Source of the DNA: Bacteroidota bacterium
GTDB lineage: Bacteria > Bacteroidota > Ignavibacteria > Tepidaquicellales > Tepidaquicellaceae
Assembly: GCA_003519545.1 (NCBI GenBank)
Contig: DOWN01000018.1
Span: 1 to 12,118 of the forward strand
Length of the DNA stretch: 12,118 nucleotides
Direction: 5' to 3'
Shown: positions 6,092 to 12,118 of the stretch, one piece after another
Layout: each line of letters begins with the position of its first letter
How positions within the stretch are numbered: position 1 is the first letter of the stretch
Position numbers and translations under genes: made by a program
Notes under the pieces: model-generated
What the model was told of the DNA's origin: nothing
Seen by the model: only the letters and a program-made list of their open reading frames with translations
The model's database searches: none

Positions 6092-7702
6092 ATGAAAAAA
6101 TATATTTCAATATATTTTATCATATCTGTTATTTTTATATCCGGATGTGATAAGAAAGAAGTGGCTACGCCTGAAATAAAATTAGAGCCGGTTTCCTATA
6201 CTGTTTATTCTAAACATTTAGAATTATTTATTGAATTTTCACCATTAGTTGTAGGTGAAAAAACTATTTTTAATGTATTTGCAACTGAAACAGGAGATGT
6301 ATTTAAACCATTAAACAATGGTAAGGTAGTAGTAGATATACCAAATAACGGCACTGCGATTGCAAATACTCAGGACTCCCCCGGAATCTTCAAACCTGAA
6401 TTTATTCCGACTAAACCCTCCAATGATATTACTTTGAAATTTATAGTAGATTCTAAAGAATTTACTGACACTCTAAAGTTATACCACATAAATATTTTCC
6501 CGGATAAAAATTCTGTAAAAACGGATAAAAATTCAGGACATGATGACCATGACCACGATGGTCACGATCATGACCACGAAGGACATGATCACAAACATGA
6601 TGATAAAGATCACAATCACGATTCGCATAATCATTCAGACGAAGAAAAAAAATCATTAATGGCTTCCGGTAGCAGCAATGAAGTAATTTTTACAAAAGAA
6701 CAATCCTGGAAAATTGAATTTGCTAACAAGGAAATAAAAAGAGGAACATTCTATTATACGATTAAAACAACCGGACAAATCCAAACTCCGGTAGGAGAAG
6801 AAGCAGTAATATCTGCAAAATCCGGTGGAATTGTAAGATTTGGAAGTAATTATATTAATGGTATGAAAGTATTCAAAGGTGAAAATTTATTTACGATTTC
6901 CGGTGGCAACCTTAATGAAGGAAATATAAATTCAAAAATACTGGAGGCAAAAGCAAATTATGAAAAAGCACAATCTGATCTTGAACGGGCAACTGAACTT
7001 AATAATGATAAAATAATTTCAGATAAAGAATTTAATGCTGTAAAAAATAATTATATAATCTCAAAAGAGATATATAACACATTGACAACAAATTATGGTG
7101 AATCCGGTGTCCGGATTTATTCTCCAATTGGCGGATTTTTAAAATCAATAAATGTACTTAACGGTGAATATGTTCAACCCGGACAAACTCTCGCTAATGT
7201 AGTCAGAAATCAAAAACTTTTGATAAAGGCAGATTTATCACAGAAATATTTTGAGATTATTAATTCTATCAGGTCTGCAAATTTCAAAACACCTGATGGA
7301 AAAACTTATGATACGGAACAATTAAACGGAAAGTCCATCATATTCGGAAAAAACACCGGTCAGGAAAATTTACTTTTACCGGTAAATTTTGAAATAGATT
7401 ACAGGGAAGAGCTTATACCGGGGACTTTTGTAGAAGTTTATTTAAAGACTAACAGAATTCCGGGTGCTCTTGTGATACCTATATCAGCTCTATTGGAAGA
7501 GCAAGGTGTATTTTATGTATTTATTCAAACTTCAGGAATTAGTTTCGAAAAAAGAGAAGTTAAAATCGGTGAATCTGATGGAAATAATGTCCGGATTTTA
7601 TCCGGATTAGATGAAGGAGAAAGAGTAGTAACAAAAGGTACATATCAGATAAAACTCGCATCTTTATCCGGTAGTTTACCATCTCACGGACACGACCATT
7701 AA
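6092..7702 (+). CDS. Periplasmic adaptor of heavy-metal RND efflux (CusB/CzcB type) with His-rich segment
   Basis: A 536-residue membrane fusion protein that links the RND pump to the outer membrane channel. It has a lipoprotein signal with lipobox ISGC (Cys19); Asp at +2 is the inner-membrane retention signal in enterobacteria, which would suit an adaptor. Residues 30-135 form the N-terminal domain seen in CzcB-type adaptors ('HLELFIEFSPLVVGE', 'FKPLNNGKV', 'GIFKPEF'). Residues 150-181 are a His/Asp-rich segment with 13 His. The adaptor core follows: barrel/lipoyl strands near 235-270 (SAKSGGIVRF), a helical hairpin at about 280-335, the second lipoyl half at 340-372 (IYSPIGGFL..VLNGEYVQPGQTL), the beta-barrel to about 455 and the membrane-proximal domain (VIPISALLEE, GLDEGERVVTKG) to 525. 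It ends in SHGHDH. It is longer than a plain adaptor (about 400) because of the N-terminal additions. The pump gene starts 19 bp on. No Shine-Dalgarno sequence precedes the ATG. Confidence 0.93.
   Translation: MKKYISIYFIISVIFISGCDKKEVATPEIKLEPVSYTVYSKHLELFIEFSPLVVGEKTIFNVFATETGDVFKPLNNGKVVVDIPNNGTAIANTQDSPGIFKPEFIPTKPSNDITLKFIVDSKEFTDTLKLYHINIFPDKNSVKTDKNSGHDDHDHDGHDHDHEGHDHKHDDKDHNHDSHNHSDEEKKSLMASGSSNEVIFTKEQSWKIEFANKEIKRGTFYYTIKTTGQIQTPVGEEAVISAKSGGIVRFGSNYINGMKVFKGENLFTISGGNLNEGNINSKILEAKANYEKAQSDLERATELNNDKIISDKEFNAVKNNYIISKEIYNTLTTNYGESGVRIYSPIGGFLKSINVLNGEYVQPGQTLANVVRNQKLLIKADLSQKYFEIINSIRSANFKTPDGKTYDTEQLNGKSIIFGKNTGQENLLLPVNFEIDYREELIPGTFVEVYLKTNRIPGALVIPISALLEEQGVFYVFIQTSGISFEKREVKIGESDGNNVRILSGLDEGERVVTKGTYQIKLASLSGSLPSHGHDH
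6539..6634 (+). repeat. Degenerate repeat encoding the His/Asp-rich segment of the adaptor
   Basis: Within the adaptor gene the DNA repeats CAYGAY-type codons with a loose period near 21 nt, giving HDHDHEG-, HDHKHDD- and DHNHDS-like units at residues 150-181 (13 His, many Asp). Codon choice drifts between units, so it is an old repeat under protein-level selection and not a recent tandem expansion. Such segments bind divalent metal ions in other proteins. Confidence 0.75.
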
Positions 7703-7721
7703 ATAATTAAAATGCAAAGTT

Positions 7722-10700
7722 ATGCTAAACAAAATTTTAGGTTTTTCATTAAAAAACAGAATCCTGATTATTATAATCTCCGTTTTATTGCTTGCTTTCG
7801 GAACTTATACAGCATTGAATATGGAAGTAGATGTGTTTCCGGATTTGACTGCACCGACCGTTGTTGTTTTAACTGAAGCTCATGGGATGGCTCCTGAGGA
7901 AGTAGAACAGCTTGTTACTTTTAAAATAGAAACTTCCGTAAATGGTGCAACTGATGTAAGAAGAGTTCGTTCATCTTCATCCGCAGGATTTTCTATCGTT
8001 TGGATAGAATTTAATTGGGGGACAGATATTTATCAGGCAAGACAAATAGTCGCTGAAAAAATTGCTACTATAAGCGAACAAATGTCGGAAGGAGTTGGCA
8101 ATCCTGTATTAGCACCTCAATCTTCAATTATGGGTGAAATTATGTATATAAGTGTTACCGGAAAAAATGTTAATCTAATGGATTTAAGGACGATATCTGA
8201 CTGGACTATCAGACCTTCACTTCTTGCAGTTGGAGGCGTTTCCCAGGTTACTGTAATAGGCGGTGAATATAAGCAATATCAAATACAGGCATCACCGCAA
8301 AAAATGAGTTATTATAATGTTTCTTTAAGTGAGCTTACGGAAACAAGTAAAAATATAAACCAGAATGCTTCCGGTGGATTTTTAAATGAATATTATCAGG
8401 AATATATAATAAGAGGTATAGGAAGAATTAGTGAAATAGATCAAATGGGTAATTCTGTAATTAAAGTTGTTAATGGTGCTCCTGTTAAATTACTTGATGT
8501 TGCTGAAATTAAAATAGGTTCATCAGTGAAAATAGGCGATGCTTCAGTTAACGGAGAACCGGCGGTGATTCTTGCAATTCAAAAGCAGCCTTCAGTAAAT
8601 ACATTGGAATTAACAGAAAAAATTGATCAATCATTATCTGATATTTCTAAAAATTTGCCAAATGATGTTCTGATAAATTCTCATATTTTCAGACAGGCAG
8701 ATTTTATTAAAGCTTCTATAAATAATATTACAAAGACACTGATTGAAGGATCAGTTTTTGTTGTAATAATTCTTATAGTATTTTTAATGAATGTCCGAGC
8801 AACAGTTATTTCACTGATAGCAATCCCAATCTCTTTAGTCTCTTCAATATTAACACTCGAATTGTTAGGATTTACAATAAATACAATGAGTTTAGGAGGA
8901 ATGGCAATAGCAATTGGCGCATTAGTAGATGATGCTATAATTGATGTCGAAAATGTATTCAAAAGATTAAAAGAAAATTCACTTAAACGCAAAGAAGATC
9001 AGAAAGGTAATCTGGAAGTAATTTATAATGCATCTATTGAAGTCAGACCTTCGGTTGTTAATGCGACATTTATTATTATTGCTGCCTTTCTACCTTTATT
9101 TTTCTTAACAGGTATGGAGGGAAGATTACTTGTTCCATTAGGAATTGCGTTTATAGTATCTTTATTCGCTTCTCTTGTAGTTGCCATAACATTAACTCCG
9201 GTTTTATGCAGTTATCTTTTAACAAATGAAAGAGTGCTTGCTAAACATTCTCACGGAGAAAATAAATTCACGGTATTTTTAATAAAGTATTATAAAATAT
9301 TACTTGAACGTTCACTAAATCACAGAAAAGCAATTCTTGTTTCTGTTTCAATATTATTCATTGGTTCATTAACTGTATTTTCAACATTAGGAAGAAGTTT
9401 TCTTCCGGAATTTAATGAAGGTTCATTAGTTATAAGTGCTGTTACTTTACCCGGCACATCACTTGAAGAAAGCAATAAAATAGGAATAGTTATGGAAAAT
9501 CTTCTTTTAACTGTTCCGGAAGTAAAAAGCACTGCAAGGAGAACCGGCAGGGCTGAATTAGATGAACATACCCAGGGAGTTAATTCATCTGAGATTGAAG
9601 TGCCTTTCATTCTGAATGGAAGGAGCCGGGATGAATTTTTTGATGATGTCAGAGATAAACTTTCTTTGGTTTCAGGTGTTAGTGTAACGATAGGTCAACC
9701 TATTGGTCACAGGATAGATCATATGCTATCCGGAACGAGAGCAAATATTGCTATCAAGTTGTATGGAAATGATCTTGCTGAGATATATAAAACGGCAAAT
9801 CAGATTAAAGATGTAATTACACCTGTTAACGGGTTAGTGGATATCAGTGTGGAACAGCAAGTTGAAATTCCTCAAATTCAGATAAAACCGAAAAGGGAAT
9901 TACTTGCACAGTATGGAATTCCAATGAAAGATTTTACTGAATTTATAGATGTAGCATTTTCCGGTGAAGTAGTCAGTCAGGTATTTGAAGGTAACAGAAG
10001 TTTTGATTTAGTTCTAAGACTTGATGACCCGAAACAAAATAATATTTTAAATATAAAAAATATTTTAATAGATACTTATAACGGACAGAAAATTCCGTTG
10101 TATTATGTTGCTGACATTATTTCAACTTCCGGACCCAGTACTATCAACAGAGAAAATGTTCAAAGAAAAATAGTTATTTCTGCCAATGTATCAGGTAAAG
10201 ATCAAAGAAGTGTAGTAAATGAGATTCAGGAAAAAATTAATAACAGAATCAGACTTCCGGAAGGTTACAGGGTTGAATATGGGGGGCAGTTCGAAGCAGA
10301 AGAAGAAGCTTCAGGGAGAATCCTTTTAATGTCATTTTTTTCTTTATTAATAATTTTTGTACTTTTATATCAAGAATTTAAAAATTTTAAAATAGCGTCT
10401 ATCATTCTCATCAACCTTCCATTGGCATTAATTGGCGGTGTATTCGCTGTATTTATAACTTCCGGAATAATAAGCATACCTTCTCTGATAGGATTTATAA
10501 CTCTTTTCGGCATTGCAACCAGAAACGGGATTTTATTAGTATCAAGATTTAATGCTTTGAAACTGGAAGGTGTCGGATTATATGACAGAATTGTAAAAGG
10601 TTCACTTGACAGACTAAACCCAATTTTAATGACAGCACTTGCGACAGGTCTTTCCTTAATTCCGTTAGCAATTGCCGGGGATGCACCGGGGAATGAAATA

Positions 10701-10814
10701 CAAAGCCCTATGGCTAAAGTAATTCTGGGTGGTCTTTTAACAAGTACTTTTCTTAATCTGATTGTTGTTCCTGTTGTATATTATTTTACAAATCAAAATT
10801 CGGAACAGAAATGA
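7722..10814 (+). CDS. Heavy-metal efflux RND pump (CusA/CzcA family)
   Basis: A 1030-residue inner membrane proton/metal antiporter, the usual length for the HME-RND family. It begins with helix 1 and 'MEVDVFPDLTAP' (34-45), the hallmark entry to the porter domain; two porter/docking halves alternate with helices 2-6 (about 337-500) and 8-12 (about 865-1022). Helix 4 carries the proton-relay acidic residues in ALVDDAIIDVEN (400-411; Asp403, Asp404, Asp408, Glu410). This differs from the CzcA type (VDGAVVxVEN) and the CusA type (VDAAVVMIEN), so substrate cannot be carried over from either. The second porter half has QPIGHRIDHMLSGTRANIAIK (659-679, His663 and His667), at the place where CusA has a metal-binding Met. 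A His-containing loop (KHSHGE, 508-513) follows helix 6. The Met triad of Cu/Ag pumps is not evident, so a divalent metal (Zn, Co, Ni, Cd) is more likely. The last 4 nt overlap the next gene. Confidence 0.94.
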   Translation: MLNKILGFSLKNRILIIIISVLLLAFGTYTALNMEVDVFPDLTAPTVVVLTEAHGMAPEEVEQLVTFKIETSVNGATDVRRVRSSSSAGFSIVWIEFNWGTDIYQARQIVAEKIATISEQMSEGVGNPVLAPQSSIMGEIMYISVTGKNVNLMDLRTISDWTIRPSLLAVGGVSQVTVIGGEYKQYQIQASPQKMSYYNVSLSELTETSKNINQNASGGFLNEYYQEYIIRGIGRISEIDQMGNSVIKVVNGAPVKLLDVAEIKIGSSVKIGDASVNGEPAVILAIQKQPSVNTLELTEKIDQSLSDISKNLPNDVLINSHIFRQADFIKASINNITKTLIEGSVFVVIILIVFLMNVRATVISLIAIPISLVSSILTLELLGFTINTMSLGGMAIAIGALVDDAIIDVENVFKRLKENSLKRKEDQKGNLEVIYNASIEVRPSVVNATFIIIAAFLPLFFLTGMEGRLLVPLGIAFIVSLFASLVVAITLTPVLCSYLLTNERVLAKHSHGENKFTVFLIKYYKILLERSLNHRKAILVSVSILFIGSLTVFSTLGRSFLPEFNEGSLVISAVTLPGTSLEESNKIGIVMENLLLTVPEVKSTARRTGRAELDEHTQGVNSSEIEVPFILNGRSRDEFFDDVRDKLSLVSGVSVTIGQPIGHRIDHMLSGTRANIAIKLYGNDLAEIYKTANQIKDVITPVNGLVDISVEQQVEIPQIQIKPKRELLAQYGIPMKDFTEFIDVAFSGEVVSQVFEGNRSFDLVLRLDDPKQNNILNIKNILIDTYNGQKIPLYYVADIISTSGPSTINRENVQRKIVISANVSGKDQRSVVNEIQEKINNRIRLPEGYRVEYGGQFEAEEEASGRILLMSFFSLLIIFVLLYQEFKNFKIASIILINLPLALIGGVFAVFITSGIISIPSLIGFITLFGIATRNGILLVSRFNALKLEGVGLYDRIVKGSLDRLNPILMTALATGLSLIPLAIAGDAPGNEIQSPMAKVILGGLLTSTFLNLIVVPVVYYFTNQNSEQK

Positions 10815-12001
10815 ACTTTAAATTAATTATAATTATAAATATTTTTTTAGCACTTTTATCTGGTAATTATTTATATCCTCAGGATGGGATTAATAAAGTA
10901 TTAAAAGGAATTGAATCTAACAATAAACTGATTAAATCAGGCGCGGATTATGTAAATGCGAAGAAAATGGAGTTTAGAACAGGGCTAACACCATATGACC
11001 CTGAAGTATCTTTTGATTATCTCTTTGGCACACCAAAGGAGTTAGGAAACCGGTCGGAATTTATGATAAATTTCACCTTTGATTTCCCTACAATTTACGG
11101 AAAAAAAAGTTTCTTATCTGATTTAAAATCTGAAAATATAATTTATGAAAGTACTGCTTTAAAGCAGAAAATTTTACTTGAAGCTAAGCTGATTTGTATT
11201 GAACTGATTTATTTAAATAAAAGAGAAATTGAATTAAAGACAAGATTAAATGATGCTGAACAGCTTTATGAATTTTTTAAGATAAAACTTGAAAAAGGCG
11301 AAGGCAATATGATAGATGTTAATAAAGCAAAACTTCAGATGATGAATGCACTTAGTGATTTTGAGCTAAACGAATCTGAGAGAATTAAGTCATTAAATAA
11401 ACTAAATGATTTAAATGGTGGAATTCCTGTTATATTTGCAGATGCGGAATACCCAACTCAACCTCAATTACCGGTTTTAGCGGAAATCGAAAAAAGGATG
11501 GAAACAGCAGATCCTGAATTAATATCACTGGATTACCGGTTAAAAATTTCAAAACAGGAAATTGAGATTAATAAAGATCTGAGATTGCCAAAACTATCTT
11601 TCGGGTATAGATATGAAAGCTTGCTCAGTGAAAAATTTAACGGTTTTCATGTAGGGATTACTTTACCTTTTTGGGAAAATAACAATATTGTTAAAACAAA
11701 GGAATTGGAATCTGTATATGCCTTATCACAGATAGATGCTTATAAAACACACCTTAAGTTTGAAACAAAAGAATTATTTGAGAAAAATGAAATTTTAAGA
11801 AAGATTTTAATTCAAAATAAAGAAGATTTATCTACCTTGAATAATATTGAATTGCTAAAAAAATCTTTACTTTTTGGTGAGATTTCTTCTATAGATTATC
11901 TTATGGAATTGACATATTATTATTCAATCAAAGATAAGATTGATTTGCTTGAAAAAGAATTTTACGAAGTGCAGGCTAAATTATATAAATTTGAACTTTG
12001 A
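10811..12001 (+). CDS. TolC-family outer membrane factor of the metal efflux system
   Basis: A 396-residue outer membrane channel protein that completes the tripartite pump. It has a signal peptide (MNFK, hydrophobic to about residue 17, cleavage near LYPQD) without a lipobox Cys, unlike many CusC proteins. Two outer-membrane-efflux repeats are visible: about 30-205, with the helix pair around 'KLEKGEGNMIDVNKAKLQ' (159-176), and about 230-390, with 'LFGEISSIDYLMELTYYY' (354-371). Beta-hairpin segments lie at 65-97 (PEVSFDYLFG ... FTFDFPTIYGKK) and 260-290 (LSFGYRYE ... VGITLPFWENN), as expected for the barrel. It is slightly short for the family (about 420-470). The start ATG overlaps the pump's stop codon as ATGA, so translation is coupled. 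No clear terminator follows in the window. Confidence 0.92.
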   Translation: MNFKLIIIINIFLALLSGNYLYPQDGINKVLKGIESNNKLIKSGADYVNAKKMEFRTGLTPYDPEVSFDYLFGTPKELGNRSEFMINFTFDFPTIYGKKSFLSDLKSENIIYESTALKQKILLEAKLICIELIYLNKREIELKTRLNDAEQLYEFFKIKLEKGEGNMIDVNKAKLQMMNALSDFELNESERIKSLNKLNDLNGGIPVIFADAEYPTQPQLPVLAEIEKRMETADPELISLDYRLKISKQEIEINKDLRLPKLSFGYRYESLLSEKFNGFHVGITLPFWENNNIVKTKELESVYALSQIDAYKTHLKFETKELFEKNEILRKILIQNKEDLSTLNNIELLKKSLLFGEISSIDYLMELTYYYSIKDKIDLLEKEFYEVQAKLYKFEL

Positions 12002-12118
12002 TTTTATCATTAATTTAAATTCGGAATATTGAAGTTATTTATTAAACCGGTTTTTTTATTGAACAAATCAAATTTATTCTGAAGATATTTTTTTGAACTC
12101 AGTCATATTTTATTAAAT

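Noticed and set aside
6462..6656. Minus-strand open frame with a His-rich product
   Set aside because: It is the antisense shadow of the repeated His/Asp codons in the adaptor gene; CAT/ATG and CAC/GTG codons keep the opposite strand open. It has no start context or independent support.
8681..8992. Open frames antisense to the RND pump gene (also 9320-9610)
   Set aside because: They lie wholly inside a strongly supported conserved gene and have no recognisable domain.
7722..10814. Naming the pump CusA (Cu/Ag) or CzcA (Co/Zn/Cd)
   Set aside because: The helix 4 motif matches neither type and the metal-site residues cannot be assigned safely, so no gene symbol is given.
12044..12060. AAACCGGTTT followed by T-run as a terminator after the efflux operon
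   Set aside because: The palindrome has no loop, so it cannot form a usable hairpin; left uncalled.

Overview
The window is A+T-rich and most likely comes from an Ignavibacteria-type or related member of the Bacteroidota/Chlorobi (FCB) group. The main evidence is a secreted protein ending in a type IX secretion sorting domain of the 'QNYPNPFNP ... LGKEVATLVN' kind. Most starts also lack a clear Shine-Dalgarno sequence, which fits that group. There are nine protein-coding genes. I see no RNA gene, insertion sequence, CRISPR array or origin.

Left part (1-1346): the 3' portion of a gene open to the left edge. It encodes an amidohydrolase-like protein that has lost the expected metal ligands in the visible part and carries a long charged tail. 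A short GC-rich hairpin (1320-1345) lies between it and the convergent next gene and can stop transcription from both sides.

Minus-strand block (1370-5531), in transcription order: an SbtA-type bicarbonate permease homologue (TTG start), an MdtG-like MFS efflux transporter, a DUF971 protein 2 nt behind it, a weak hairpin, then a secreted sialidase-like (Asp-box) protein with a type IX sorting domain.

Plus-strand block (5658-12001), divergent from the permease across a 126-bp A+T-rich gap: a small exported His-rich protein (TTG start), a lipoprotein periplasmic adaptor with a His/Asp-rich segment, a heavy-metal RND pump, and a TolC-type outer membrane factor that overlaps the pump by 4 nt. 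The last three form a complete tripartite CBA efflux system. Metal would be captured in the periplasm by the His-rich parts, moved by the proton-driven pump and released through the outer membrane channel. The His-rich (not Met-rich) chemistry points to divalent metals such as Zn, Co, Ni or Cd, but this is inference. No regulator is visible in the window.

The last 117 bp (12002-12118) hold no gene I can support. Nothing here is clearly a new kind of system. The most unusual items are the metal-ligand-free amidohydrolase, the layered His-rich segments of the efflux locus, and an SbtA homologue without an adjacent SbtB.
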